DNA of 64,000 nt from Acholoe squamosa (lineage: Eukaryota > Annelida > Polychaeta > Phyllodocida > Polynoidae), in NCBI GenBank assembly GCA_949317995.1, contig OX439041.1, positions 46,113,269 to 46,177,268 of the forward strand, given 5' to 3'. Below the pieces are notes generated by a model that was not told the origin of the DNA, did no database searches, and saw nothing but the letters and a program-made list of their open reading frames with translations. Positions within the stretch are counted from its first letter, which is position 1. Each line of letters opens with the position of its first letter. The translations under genes and the position numbers were made by a program. Below are positions 36,384 through 48,638 of the stretch, piece by piece.

Positions 36384-36625
36384 AGGTCGAATCCCACATG
36401 GCGATTTAGGGCTCAAATATCTCTGCGATTTTGTCCCTTGCGATTTTGGGTTCTTCCTGGGCTCCTAGATCGCAAGGATTGTTCAACTTATACTGAATCC
36501 AACACTGAATCAAGACCAATTAAGCAGTTATCCTTGCAATATATGGGCTCAGGAAAGCCCCAAGAGTGCAAGGGACAAAATCACAGAGATATTTGAGCCC
36601 TAAATCGCCATGTGGGATTCGACCT
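36384..36625. mobile_element. AGGTCGAATCCC element, 242 bp
   Basis: Termini AGGTCGAATCCCACATGGCG and the inverse. TTA flanks both ends (36381-36383 and 36626-36628). Confidence 0.9.
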
Positions 36626-38008
36626 TTACAAAGCCCCTACATTACAAATCAGAGATGCAATTCCTTAATCGTACAATTAACTAGAAAGCTAAATATATAG
36701 AATGATTTTTTATTCATGCACATGCCATCATAAAAAGGCGCAATCATTTTGCACCCTCCCTGAACTTGTGGATTCCACCTTGCTCCTCCGCCCTTAAATA
36801 TTAGCAATGGTAAAAAGGAACCATGCTGGCACATAATGATCGAGGCTAGAAAGAAGCTGTAGTAATTCTACATAATTACTACCTTTACCCGGGCACTAAC
36901 ATCTTTCACACATGATTCCTTGTATCCGGGTGTCTGAGGTGAACGAACCAAGCTCTATGTTCATGGATTACTATAATACTGATTCTCGTTGGTAGCTACG
37001 TGAGGAGGAGGTGCTCTATCATGGCTACGCCGGGAGCATGTTTCAGAACCATTAAGGTTGGTCGCTACTCTCTAGTTAAACTTAACAGAATTTCTTCGGG
37101 GTTTCTATAGTTGTAGATCGTCTATGGCATTACAGATAAAATCAGCATGATTTCGTTACAAGTGCAATTGAAAACTTCAATCATGATTTTACAAATCTTG
37201 CGATTGTGATTTTACAAAGTCTTGATTGTGGCAAAATCCGTAATTGCTTTGAAACGTACCCAATAGTGCTTCCCACACTGCATGCGTGACCGGGGGTGTT
37301 TTTAAAGTTAATTTTATTGCGCTAACAAAACTACATGAAAATAGGAGATAAATGGTTCCGATTTTCTAACATAAGTTCTGGCACAATAGGGTGTTTCTAT
37401 AGTTGGATTTTTGCATCCAGAGTATACAAAAATTCCCATGTAAAATGTTGTGGCACCATCCAATTGTGTGAAAGTCAAGTTATTATCATGGGAATGCTTG
37501 AGAATGATATGGATGATCAACATGATTGTGAAATTCCCTTCAGTCTTTGAATAGCGATGTACCTTAACATGTGAACGTGAATGAGCCGTGGTAGGGTTTC
37601 TAACTGTTTTGGAATCTAGTATAGCGGTGGTTATGGGACACCACAGTCTCATGTTTACATTAGTGGCCAGCCAACCGTGTCTAACAGGGGCAGCAGGAAC
37701 ATGGTCTGGCACCAAGCCTATACTGTGGTCCAGGGGAGGATGACACCACGGGCCAAGAAATGGGATGTAGGGTCGACATGGAAAGGGCATGGGGGGGGGG
37801 GTAGAAAGTGAGAGGAAGGGGAGAGGGAGTGAACACGAGGAAATGTTGTATGCAGTTATGGGGAGAGTGAGACAGTAATGAAGTAGAAACGACAAAACCA
37901 AAGACACAATAACCATGACAAAACTGTTGTTGTAAAAACGTGGTTTAACAGTTTATGGTAATGATTTATAAAGGTGCAATTAAAACAAGGCTGAGGGAGC
38001 GTACTAGT
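36626..38008. other. Gene-free stretch; weak TIR pair at 37030-37261
   Basis: GGGAGCATGTTTCAGAAC near 37030 and TTTGAAACGTACCC ending about 37261 may be the ends of a roughly 230-bp miniature element. An open frame of 200 codons on the minus strand (37314-37916) shows no domain and is not called. Confidence 0.4.
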
Positions 38009-38050
38009 AGGTCGAATCCCACATGGCGATTTTGACTTCTGATATCTTTG
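38009..38050. mobile_element. AGGTCGAATCCC element, left end only
   Basis: The left terminus and about 25 following bases abut directly the DIRS-like RT remnant, marking a truncation junction. Confidence 0.7.
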
Positions 38051-39690
38051 GGCCTAGAATCTTTACAAAAATCATGAAAGCACTCATGGCACACCTGAGA
38101 ACAAAACAAAAAACTTGTCTTTTACATAGACGACAAGCTAATTTATGCAGACAAAAATGAAGAAGTCAGAAGAGCCACAATACACACACTCAGGGTGCTA
38201 CAGAATGCAGGCTTTACAATTAACTTTGACAAATCAGTCTTAGAACCAACACAAAAAATTAAGTACCTGGGTTTCACACTGCACTCACCCACACTAACAC
38301 TCACTATACCAAACAAAAAACAGGCCGATATCTCACAAAAATTGGAAGATATCCTTAAGGTACAAATATGTACCATAAGAAAATTCTCACAGGTTCTAGG
38401 AGCCCTAGCAGCCACAGAACCAGGAAGTGACAGAGCAAAGGTACTTACCAAAAAGCTCATCATTACAAAAAATCAGGCCTTAAACACAACACAGGGTAAC
38501 TACGACAAATTCATCCCCCTCAGAGGGTTTATAAAACCAACCTTGAGAAAACCTAAAGTACCTGCCACTTGCGAAGAAAATGTACACAGAAAGGTGCCCA
38601 AAGATAACACTATACACAGACTCCTCAGACACAGGGTGGGGTGCCTACATCCCTGAAACATACTCTGAGTATGGGAAGAATGGTGTGGAGAGATAGAACC
38701 CCTCCACATAAACATAAAAAGAAATCCCAGTAGTCCACAGGACACTCCTACATTTCAAAAAATCCCTAACTGGAAAACACATACACATGTTCATAGACAA
38801 CACCACAGCCATCAGCTGCCTCAACAAAGGGGGATCCAGCCAATCCATTCCCTGCAATAATGCCACTGAAAGTGTATTCAGATTGGCCTGGGAAATGAAC
38901 ATAACATTCAAAACCACATACATTCCCTCAAAAGACAATGTTGAGGCAGACAGGGCCTCAAGAGCCTTCTGCATGGCGGGAGAATGGACACTGAGCCCCG
39001 AAAGCCAACAGAAAATATTCAAAAAAGCCCAAAACCTGACATTGACCTATTCGCCTCACCCTCCAATACAATATGCAAACACTTTGTATCACTACCCAAA
39101 TGCATATGCAACCGATGCATTCTCTATAACCTGTTCAGGCCTGTTTGTACTCATATTTCCACCCTTTGGTATCATTGACAGAACACTAAGGAAACTGAAG
39201 GAAGACAGACCAGAGGGCTGTTACTCATACCGGAGTGGAAGACACAACCCTGGTACCCAGACATCAAGAGACTGCCCACCTTCAAGAACAGATGGACCCT
39301 AAGGGTCAACACATCAATGCTGCAGTGGCCATGGGACCAGAAGAAAAACCTTCCCCATGGCCAACAGGATGAGACTCCTATGCCTCCCCCTGTAAATGAC
39401 AAGCACCCCTTGGAAACCATCTGGTGCGACCATATAGGAATATCCAAGGCATCCTGGGAGCTCCTCATGGCTTCATGGTCAAAATCTACCATGCTACACA
39501 ACAGCAGCAAGGAAGTGGCTAAAACATACCAGCAAAAACAATGTCAGCGTCAATCATCCCACAATACACCAATGTGTAGATTTCCTAACAGAGATCTTCA
39601 ACAGTGGGGTGGGACACTCATCAGTAGCCACCACCAGGTCCCTGATGTCCTGCATCATCTACATAGAAGGTAGACCATTAGGGGAACATG
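38051..39690 (+). pseudogene. DIRS-like pol: RT, RNase H and recombinase N-terminus, broken
   Basis: The 5' part is missing: homology starts just before RT motif 5 with RIFTKIMKALMAHL, followed by the catalytic YIDD in VFYIDDKLIYAD near 38118. RT thumb sequence (KIKYLGFTLHSP) follows. RNase H is seen as YTDSSDTGWGAY (about 38615), then FIDNTTAI and EADRASRAF (38787-38970). Next come the DIRS-typical blocks PDIDLFAS and FPPFGIIDRTLRKL. The last part, ending near 39690, contains ASWSKSTM, FLTEIFNSGVGHSS and RSLMSCIIYIEGRPLGEH, resembling a tyrosine recombinase N-terminal domain; the catalytic half is missing. Several frameshifts separate the pieces, so the copy is dead. Confidence 0.85.
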
Positions 39691-39691
39691 C

Positions 39692-40307
39692 ACTGTCAGC
39701 ATAATAGATACATTAAATTCATTATAAATCTCACTTTATAGTAATCTCTATATAATTATCGCCTCCACTTATTAACCACCCATATTTCAACTTTCGTACA
39801 ATTAGGCCCCATTAAAACAACTATATGTAGACCATACCACTAATATTCCAGAATACATAAAGAATATACAAGGGATAACCCATTACACAGGATAACCATC
39901 ATGCAGAGCTATCCCATAGTGTGGCCCATAAACTGGTCCAATGCAGTATGAACCAGACCTAGCAAGCCCATGGGACAGGATATCCATATCCCTATTAGTA
40001 GAACCAGTAGCAGCCCTGACGGTCACCCAGCTCAGACGCAGGTTGTGCAGCGCCACCTTCCGGTATACAATAGCATAGCCATGCAGCATCATGTGCTGCA
40101 CCCTATAGGTTAGCTAACATACAGGCATGCCAAGCCTGGAACCATAGACTCCCTATGGTAATATTGGAGTGCATGATGGACGGAAGGACTTATTTATTAT
40201 ATTGTAAGTTGAGTATGGAATCTCTCACAATGGAAATGTGTATCGCCTCATTAACCAAGCAAGAAGTATTGTTCACTATGAAACATCAACTGTTAAGCCT
40301 ATGCAAT
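39692..40307 (+). mobile_element. DIRS-like element tail, uninterrupted
   Basis: Collinear with 10370-10794 plus 15616-15806. At about 40112-40122 it contains the intact site that is occupied by the Ngaro-like element in the other copy. It ends where the gypsy element begins. Confidence 0.82.
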
Positions 40308-40710
40308 TGTAGGGGCACGGTTTCAGGATAGCGTCACATAGGTACGAGTTGGTCAGTTCCCGGGCGGGGCGGACACCCGGGTCTAGGGTCGGTTATGCTA
40401 GGCAAGTGGTGGAAGCACTGCTCTCCGGGCTTCTCGGCTTGCACTCGAGGGGTCGCCACTCAACCCCTGTGGCTCTATATAAGGCTGGGTCGGTGACTGA
40501 CGGGGAGAACCTTCACAGGTTCTGTACTTATAAGGAGTGCCTTCTCTCCTCTGGCTCCGAAAACTTACATAGGTAGCTCATTGTCTGATTGTCTGAATAC
40601 TCAGATACGGATACCTTTGAATTCGGAAACCTTTAGTTAGTCTGTATGTAGGATCCTGAATAAAACTTGTTGCCTCTTCTGTACCGGAGATTGTCGTTTG
40701 GTACCATGAC
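40308..40710 (+). repeat. 5' LTR of Ty3/gypsy-like element (right edge uncertain)
   Basis: It begins TGTAGGGG exactly at the break in the DIRS tail. It holds TATATAA at 40476-40482 and AATAAA at 40659-40664, spaced as in an LTR. No second LTR was found downstream, so the right edge and primer-binding site cannot be fixed; TGGTACCATGACCAGG at about 40699 is one candidate primer-binding region. Confidence 0.65.
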
Positions 40711-41055
40711 CAGGATTGGTTAAGTAAGAGTGCGCAGCCTTGGCTGAACAAGTTGGTTCAGGTATTGAGGATGAGTCAGCTCCGTTGACACCACGCGTCG
40801 GGGGAGCTGCATATATGGACTATAGGGAACCGATTCAGAATGTTGGGGATTCGGGAAGTACTGATTCGGGGATACTTCTATAGTCCTGGAGGGGATTTTA
40901 GCGGTTAATCAAACAGTTCCAAATATTCAGAATTCGGAACTATTAGGTAGTGGGACCTTAGGTAGTCCTTTTCTGATAGCTCAGATTCCAGCAACTGAAC
41001 CCCGGAGGAGACGGGAGTCTATCCAGATCCTGCCTTTATCCAATCAGGGAGTTTT

Positions 41056-43437
41056 TTGAATCAGTTAAGCACAGCTATGTTGTCTGAATCCATATTTAAT
41101 CCTGGTGGGTCAAGCCAGCTGGCTCCTATGAGTATGATAGGCTTGGACAGGTACCCCGAGGAGAGAAGTGGGTTTGAAGCTGAGAGGATGGCTAATCTGG
41201 AATGGAAGAAAAGATGTGATCAGGAGAAAGTAAGGAATGAGAAGTTGTTGGAATTTCAGGAAAAAGAATGTGAATATAGGAAGAATCAATTGTTGGAATT
41301 AGAGACTCCTTGAGGACCTGGAACGTAGTAAGACAACCGAAACGTTCCGTCTAAGGGAAATTGAGGATCAGGTTAGGGGAAAGGAATCTGAATACGATTC
41401 GGTAGTGCAGCTTTTTGAACAAACTAATGAACAGTTAAATCAAATCTGTGCTGCATTGGAAGATAAGACTGGCAAGCATGATCGGACTACGGGCCAGTAT
41501 CAGACAGGTCTGGAGGCTGCTAAAAGCCAACTTTCTGATTTGGAAACTCAAGTCCAAATACAGAAAGAAGTTTATGAGAAGAATAAGGAAATCATTCAGA
41601 CTCAAAATTCTGAATATGTGAAATTGAGAGATCATCATATTCAAGAAAATGATAGGTTGATTCAGGATATCAAGGCAAATAATCAGGTCTTGTATCAGGA
41701 GCTTGAAGATTTAATCTATGAGATTACTCAGATTCAGTATCAACTGGAGAATACGGAGGGGAGTGAGAGCGAGGAAAGTGACGAAGTCGGTCGTCCGAAT
41801 GTGAGTAGTATATTGGACGGGGATCAGAATCAGACTGATGTCTGTACCTCTACCCTGAAACCCATTCTGAAGAACCGATATTATCCTTTTGTGAATGACA
41901 ACGAGGATAAGAATGTGGTCGGGGATAGGTATCAACCCAATAGGGATCGGAATGTACGTCTGAGTGTAGATCAGAAGGATGCCACTATCACGACCCATGG
42001 GGAGTATCAGTATATTGACACTCCTCTGGATGATCTGACACCAGGTGGTGCGGTGGCGGACATATATATGGAGGAACAGGATGATGTCTGGGGGCATTCT
42101 GTCATTAGGAACCAGATCGACCAGTTCTCTGAAGACTTGGGAGAGACCCCAGGCAGAATTAGCAATCTGAACAATAACCCTATTCCGAAACCTAAGGCAA
42201 CCACTGCAGGTCCCCGTCAGAATAATTCTTATCCGGGAACTAACCCTGATCCGGGAACTCGTCCTAGTTCAGGAACTGGATCCGATTCGGAATCAATACA
42301 ATTAATTCGGATTAGGGATGCTTTAGGACTACAGGATCTGGTGGGAAGAGTAATGATCAGCGAATGCTGGACTGGAGCTTGGAACAATGTACGAGGTTAA
42401 GAAGTAGAGAAATTTCCGCTAAGAAGAGTCAAATAGAGACCAAGCCCTTTGATGGATCTGAACCTTGGAGGGAATGGTTTTCTGATTTTACAGATGATAG
42501 GGAGGTTGATGGGTATTCTGAAGAGGAATCTCTGCCTATCCTGATATGATGCCTTAAAAAAGGACCCGGAAGGATAGCAGTAGATCAATGGAGATCTCAG
42601 TTCCATGGGAATGAAACTTTTGCTCAATTGGTAGAATAGGGTAGTTTGTATTTAGGAAGCATTGTCTCTGAGGATCCTATGACTCAGTATAAGAAAAGAA
42701 TTCAGAAGCCAGGAGAAGCGGTCAGAGTGTATGGATTGGAACTTCAGATATTGTTACGAAGGGCCAGACCTAACATTGTCCTGGATGATGACTACATGAG
42801 TAGTGAAATGATCTCTCACTTTATTAAAGGATTGAGAGAGAAAGATCATCAGGATTGTGCATATAGAGCTTGGAAATGTGGAGCCAATATGAATACTCTG
42901 TTTGATGCGATTGATGATTTGACTCTGAAGAAGACGTTCCTTACAGGATTCGTACCTCGGGAAAGCAGTAGCTTGGTAATGCCTACTCTGAAACCAGTAG
43001 AGAAGGTTATTGCAGCCCCAGTGTCTGAAGTTGAGTGTGAATTTGAAATTGTGAAGTTTGAGGAATAAGATGGTAGTATTTCCGCTACCAAGGGAAATGA
43101 TAAGAAATTTATCCCTCAACGTAGTTTTACTACTCAGCCTAAGAAGGGGGATAATGAGAAAACCGATGAGAAACCTCCGTGGTTAAGACTGTGGCTCAGA
43201 AGAAAGAAACCAGAGACCCCCCCATTAGATATGAAAAGTATGATGGAGAATATGATGAAGTCGTTTAGGGAAGAGATTGAGAGTCATCGGTGGAATAGGC
43301 CTCAGTTTGATAAGTCCAGAGTAAGATGCTATAGATGTCAGAAGATGGGGCATATTGCGTATGACTGTCGAGCTCCTGAACCGGTGGCTCGGAATGTTTC
43401 TGGTGTTGAGGAGATAGATGGGAATTCAGAAAATTAG
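41056..43437 (+). pseudogene. Gypsy gag with long coiled coil and CCHC knuckle
   Basis: The N-terminal pieces (41056-41313 and 41405-41760) are rich in Glu, Gln, Lys and Leu in heptad-like spacing, indicating a long coiled coil before the capsid. Capsid-like sequence follows at 42420-43068 (PFDGSEPWREWFSDF, then AVRVYGLELQILLRRARPN). The nucleocapsid knuckle is CYRCQKMGHIAYDC near 43330 (C-x2-C-x4-H-x4-C). At least two frameshifts and several stops interrupt it. The long coiled coil is unusual for gypsy gag. Confidence 0.8.
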
Positions 43438-43451
43438 AGAGGGTTGGGATT

Positions 43452-44037
43452 ATGGTAAAAGACTCAACCCGTAGAACCAATGTATGCTACAGTACTGTCC
43501 ACAGTAAGTCGTCTGAAGAATCCAGAATGAGTACGTCTGGCAGGGTAAGCGGGGAGGCTGATCACCTCTCCCTTCCTGGGGCCAGGGAACCTAGTGAACC
43601 AGTTGATCAGGAGATTGAGAGTGTACCAGTTACCACTAGGGAAGAGGAAGGGCTGTGGGTTTGGGAACTCACTCGTGTATGTGTGGCACACCTTCCCCCA
43701 GATCATCCTTGTCTGAAGCACATACGACAACAAGGGTTGGATCTTGGCATTTTGGAAGAATTTTATCAGTTTACTGGGAACTCCTCCCCACTGGGAGGTC
43801 GGAGATGGTATGTACCTGTTATGATTCAGGGTAGGACTGGAGAGTTCTTGGTAGATACGGGGGCTAGCCGCTCGTTAGTCTCCAAGCGATTCCTCAGCCA
43901 CTTGCCGAACAAGACTGAGAACCTCATAATGGGGGTAAAGGCTTGTACGGCCGATGGATCAGATATGCAGGTGGTTGGTAAGGCATTTATGAAGGCAGAG
44001 ATTGGGCAGAGGGAATTTTTCAAACGCCGATAATAGC
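43452..44037 (+). pseudogene. Gypsy aspartic protease region
   Basis: EFLVDTGASRSLVSKRFL near 43845-43895 contains the DTG active site of retroviral-type proteases, which cut the polyprotein. The frame ends shortly after; the protease continues in the next frame as DGILGLDF (ILGLDF flap-distal motif) at about 44046. Confidence 0.85.
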
Positions 44038-44041
44038 TGAG

Positions 44042-45127
44042 GTGAAGGATGATGGTATACTCGGGTTAGATTTTGCGAGCCTATTTGAAGCTGAGTTGAA
44101 CCCGAGCCAAGGCATTTTGAGTATTAGGAAACCATATGATATTCAGGTCGTATGTTTGCTCCATCAGATCAGTTCAGTAGCTAGTGTAGTAGACACAGTT
44201 AAGATCCCTCTGGGTGTTTCCTGTGATATGCTATGTACTACTGATAGATTCCTAAAAGGGCAGGAAAGTCTGTTTGAGCTGGATACTGTCCATTTGGCCA
44301 GTATTGGATTGGAATCGGTGGATACCCTGGTGGGAAATTCATTTTGGAATGTGCTACCAGTTATGAATCGAGGGATGGATACTGTCTATCTCAGGAAGGA
44401 TTCGGAAATTAGAGCAGTGACTTTGGTGAATACGGTAGTTAATTCGGTTAGCAATCCGGAGGAGGAAGTGGTTCCATCGGGAAAGGTGAAACTAGATGAA
44501 CAACTAGAGAAGATTATTGAGGAGTCTTCTTTAGAGAATAATTACCAGAAGAAAGAAGCTCAGAACTTGTTACGAAAGTATGAGGATGCGTTCGGTTACT
44601 CAGGTGGACCCTTAGGATGGAATGATAAGGTGTTACACCATATCAATACTGGAGATGCCGAACCTTTCAAGATTCCGCATAGACGGTTGCCTCTGAAAAA
44701 GAAAATTATTTGTGAAAATAAAATCTTTGACCAGTTGGAAAAGGGAGTAATAGTACTAACTACCAGTCCCTGGTCCAGTCCTGTTGTCATGACTATCAAG
44801 AAGGATGGTAGTATCCGATTTTGTGTGGATTATAGGAAGTTGAATGGCATGACTAAGAAGAATTTGTGCCCTCTTCCGAGGGTCAATGAAACCTTAGATG
44901 CTTTAGGAGGGAACAATTGGTTCTGTACCCTGGATTTACAATCCGGGTATTGGCAAATTAGGATGAACCCTAGTGACGTGGAGAAAACAGCATTCTCTAG
45001 TCATTTAGGATTGTTTGAATATAAGGTTATGCCATTGGGTCTGTGCAATGCACCAGCCACATTTGAGGCCATGATGGAAGCTCTGTTGAGTGATCTGTTA
45101 TGGAAGAAATGCTTGGTATATCTAGAT
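44042..45127 (+). pseudogene. Gypsy reverse transcriptase, cut at the catalytic motif
   Basis: The frame carries RFCVDYRKLNGMTKKN, LDLQSGYWQIRM, FEYKVMPLGLCNAPATFEAM and CLVYLD. The sequence leaves RT homology right after the first Asp of the YLDD catalytic motif at 45127. The missing region (second Asp and about the next 40-50 residues) is not present downstream: sequence resumes at the FLGRIIS block. The enzyme is therefore inactive. Confidence 0.9.
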
Positions 45128-45520
45128 TTTTACAGAACTGTTTATATCCATAAAAACAAGCCATGCCACAATTGGTACTAACACATTATGTTTCCTTAGT
45201 TCAATATGCATGCAGGGAGAATCAGCTTTGAATGTGCTGTAAGGCTCAGGATTGCAGGGAATATGGACAAAAATATAGCTCAATAGTGACCAAATACCAA
45301 CAAATGACAACAAATGGAATGTTTTGGTGACTATGGTTACCAGACCTGACCAGAAATGGCACATCCTTGACTGAAAGTCATTATTTAGTTATAAATATTC
45401 AGAAAATACAATGCAGAGCCCATATCAAAAGAGAAGATCAAAATAACACATTTTCTTATCAACATTGTGGTACAATTGTGAAATAATGTAAAATCTTCAA
45501 ATAATTCTGGGCACAAAAAG
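45128..45520. mobile_element. Foreign insert (about 393 bp) in gypsy RT
   Basis: AT-rich non-coding DNA with no similarity to gypsy sequence separates the YLD and SSITFLGRIIS parts. No terminal inverted repeat or target duplication was seen, and RT sequence is missing, so it is an insertion with deletion or a replacement. Confidence 0.75.
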
Positions 45521-46348
45521 GTTAAGAGTTCCATTACGTTTTTGGGAAGGATAATATCTCTGGAGGAGATTAAGGCTGACCCTGAAAAGGTGGAAAGTGT
45601 GCAGAATTGGGAAAGACCTGTGACTGCTAAGCAGGTGACGTCGTTTTTAGGCTTTTGTAGCTACTATAGGGATTTTATTCCAGGTTACTCACAAGTGAGC
45701 TTTCCCCTACAAAGTATTGCACATTGGACACCCAGAAGGGCTAAGGAACCTTTCCCATGGGGAGATGATCAGGAAAAAGCATTCATTAAGTTGAAGGCTT
45801 TGTTTACGGATACTCTGGTGTTGAAGTACTGCACGGCAACGGGGCACTTTATTTTGGATACAGATGCTAGCAATGATAGCACAGGAGCCGCATTGTCTCA
45901 GGTCCAGGATGGTGTTGAGGTTCCGATTGCATTTGCTAGCAACACTCTGAATAAGGCTCAGAAGAACTATTGCACCACTAAGAGGGAACTCTTGGCTGTG
46001 GTGGTGTACACTAAAAAACTTAGACATTTCTTGTGGGGTTCGGATTCTACGTTGAGGACTGATGATTCATCACTCCGATGGCTGCTTAACTTTAAGGATG
46101 CTGAGGGGATGATGGGAAGATGGTTAGCCCACCTTTCAGAATTTGGATTGGAGAACAGTCAGATCCAACATCGGTCGGGAGCTAAGCATACGAATGCCGA
46201 TGCCTTGTGTCAGAGACCAATTAGGAAATGCAACCGGGAGGATTGTGATGATTGTGGGATGCATAATGCAGACATAAGAATACCATATAGGGATCATCCT
46301 GAAACACTGAGACTATTCGTCAGTTTCAGAATAAAGACCCTACTATAA
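45521..46348 (+). pseudogene. Gypsy RT end and RNase H
   Basis: It starts with SSITFLGRIISLEEIKADP and VTSFLGFCSYYRDFIPGYSQ (RT connection), then RNase H: FILDTDASNDSTGAALSQ (Asp), CTTKRELLAVVVYTKKLRHF (Glu), LRTDDSSLRWL (Asp) and KHTNADALCQRP (Asp). All four acidic positions remain. The frame then breaks before integrase. Confidence 0.88.
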
Positions 46349-47692
46349 AGAAGCTCCTGGACAAAGTTCCATGCGGAATAAAGCCCATAAGGCCTGCTAT
46401 TAGTATGGAGAATAGGGAGAAGTTGGAAGTCAGAGATGGAATTTTATGTAGGTGGAAAATAAGTCCGATTAATAAGATACTTCAGATTGTTATTCCTAGT
46501 GCTATGCATTGGGATATTATGTATTATTGCCATGGCCACGTGACAAGTGGTCATTTTGGGAAGAATTGATCTGTGGAAAGACTTTCCCGGAGATACTATT
46601 GGCCAGGGATGAGTGGGGATTTACTTAGATGGATTGCCACTTGTCTTGATTGTTGTAAGAATAAACCTGGAGAGGGATTAGGGAAAAATCCCTTGGTTCA
46701 GGCGTTATTTGCAGTACGTTTTGCCAGAATTGCAATTGATATCATTAGTGGGTTTACTACAACCCCTAGGGATAACACTTGTATGATGGTGGTGTGCGAT
46801 TACTATACAAAGTATACAAAGGTGTTCCCTCTGAAGGATCATAAAGCTGTTACTTGTGCGGAAGCATTCGTAAGGGGCTATGTGTTGCAGATTGGGGTTC
46901 CCTTAATGCTTCACAGTGATCAGGGAGTTTGAGTCAGAATCGTTTCAGGAAATGTGTTTTTACCTGGCTATCTGTAAGACGCATACGAATCCGTATCGTC
47001 CTCAGTCGGATGGTCTGGTAGAGAGGTTCAATAGAACCTTGTTACAAGTCCTGAAACCATTAGTAAATAAGTATCTGGATGATTGGATCTTCAATGTGAT
47101 TTTGCGGTTCATGCATATAATAGAACGGTGCATGCTTCTACTAATTGCACTCCGAATATGTTGGTTTATGGTGAAGACATCATAATGCCAGCAGATCTGG
47201 TGTTTGGTGTGATCGGAATTAGTCCTGAAACTCCATGTAGCATAATGCTTGTGGAGTCTCTGAGAGACAATTTTAAGAAGGCTTATGAACTTGTTAGAAA
47301 CCAGTTGGGAAAATCAGCGAATTGGCAGAAAGTGGGATATGATACTGGATTAAAACTGAGATTTTTCAGAGTTGGTCCTCAGATTCTATAAACCTCTTGA
47401 TAGATTGAAGGTGGTATCTAGTTGGGATGGCCCACATGTCATAACTCAGATTATTTCAGAAACTACATGCTTTATAAAAGATCTGAACGGTAATGTGAGA
47501 AGATGTCATGTGGAAGTGTTACAACCCTATCTGGGTAGGAAATTGGCAGAAGAAATGTATGGAGTAAGTCTGAATGTTATGGAGTTACCTGAGATTGTGG
47601 ATCTACCTGAATTGGAACCCTTACCTGACATGAAGGATGAGGATGAAGGTTGGGAAACCGTTCGGGATGAGATTGTGGTTTGTCTTTGTTGA
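46349..47692 (+). pseudogene. Gypsy integrase with C-terminal module
   Basis: The HHCC zinc site is seen as CHGHVTSGHFGKN and CLDCCKN (46530-46660). The DDE core has AIDIISG (first Asp), LHSDQG (second Asp) and RPQSDGLVERFNRTLLQ (Glu). The GPY/F-like C-terminal module reads WDGPHVITQIISETTCFIKD near 47420-47480, followed by CHVEVLQPYLG. Three frame changes and stops at 46566 and 46932 break it. An acidic tail ends at about 47692. Confidence 0.88.
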
Positions 47693-48112
47693 AGATACAA
47701 ACTTTAACAAAGGCAAAATACCCCAATGTCCTTGTGCTCTATACACCCTACTGTAGTTATAACCCTTGCGAATTTGGGATAGGTCCCATAAACGCAACAG
47801 ATTCAAAATCGCAGAGATATTTGATGCATTTTTCGCCATGTGGGATTCAACCTTCTGCATATAAATACACTAGGGTGTATAGAACACAAGGACACTTTTG
47901 CATTATCTCATGTACTTGTTGGGATATTTTGTTGATGTTTATATCTCTGTTCATTATGTATTTTATGGCCTAAAATCGTAAAAGATTGCTTGTGTTATAT
48001 ACACCCTAAGGTTGTTATATGTCTTGCGAAGTTGGGGTGTGTCCCATAAACACAACAGATTTTAAATCGCAGAGATATTTGGTGCATTTTTCGCCATGTG
48101 GGATTCGACCTA
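47693..48112. mobile_element. AGGTCGAATCCC elements, two right-end halves in tandem
   Basis: Two successive right halves end at about 47852 (GCCATGTGGGATTCAACC) and 48111 (CCATGTGGGATTCGACCT). Both contain TGTTCTATACACCCT-type words of the long subtype. Left ends are missing, so they are truncated or rearranged. Confidence 0.7.
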
Positions 48113-48638
48113 GTGCACCTATGGTCCCTAACTAGACACAGTTGCATTCAGCAACTGACACTTACACTTAACTCCATCTAAATGGTTACACACGGGAGCT
48201 CATTCCTGACAACCTTTCATATACAGCAGAAGTCAAGGTGCAGATTACATGTATGAAATGAAAAGGTGATTTACAATCGTCTGCAAATATTCTGGACCCT
48301 GCTTCTTTATAGTTTTTAAATCTAAATGGCACCGTATATTATGTTCTTGATCACTAATGAAAAGCTGATATTGCAGACAGAGAGGAAACGGCTTTCTGTT
48401 TCTTAACTTGAGTTCAGTTCTCCTGGGCTCTGTTTCTATACTTTTCAAAAAATTAATGGTACCATCCATATCCACTAATGCAAAGCTAAAAGTGCAGACA
48501 GAACAAAAACTGCTTTCTGCTTCTTAACCTGAGTTCCACTCCTCTGTTCTATCAGCCAGAACTGGATAGGACAGATTAAGAAACACTTATGCAATGGTGC
48601 CATCCACCTCCAGCGCACCTCTCACTGGTATATCCTTA
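48113..48638. other. Gene-free stretch with a local direct repeat
   Basis: The block GACAGA..GAAACGGCTTTCTG..CTTAACTTGAGTTC at about 48373-48420 recurs at 48496-48536 with changes. No gene is seen. Confidence 0.45.

Larger units (their letters stand above)
40308..47692 (+). mobile_element. Degraded Ty3/gypsy LTR retrotransposon, 3' truncated
   Basis: The order LTR, gag, CCHC knuckle, aspartic protease, RT, RNase H, integrase with C-terminal GPY-like module is the Ty3/gypsy order. Multiple frameshifts and stops break all frames. RT is interrupted by an unrelated insert. No 3' LTR exists: sequence after about 47692 belongs to AGGTCGAATCCC repeats. Confidence 0.9.

Noticed and set aside
37314..37916. 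200-codon minus-strand frame with hydrophobic N-terminus
   Set aside because: No domain, no homologous copy in the window, low-complexity Pro/Ser stretch over a G-run; a chance frame is more likely.
41711..42097. Minus-strand Ile/Pro-rich frame across gypsy gag
   Set aside because: It is a shadow of the plus-strand gag frame.
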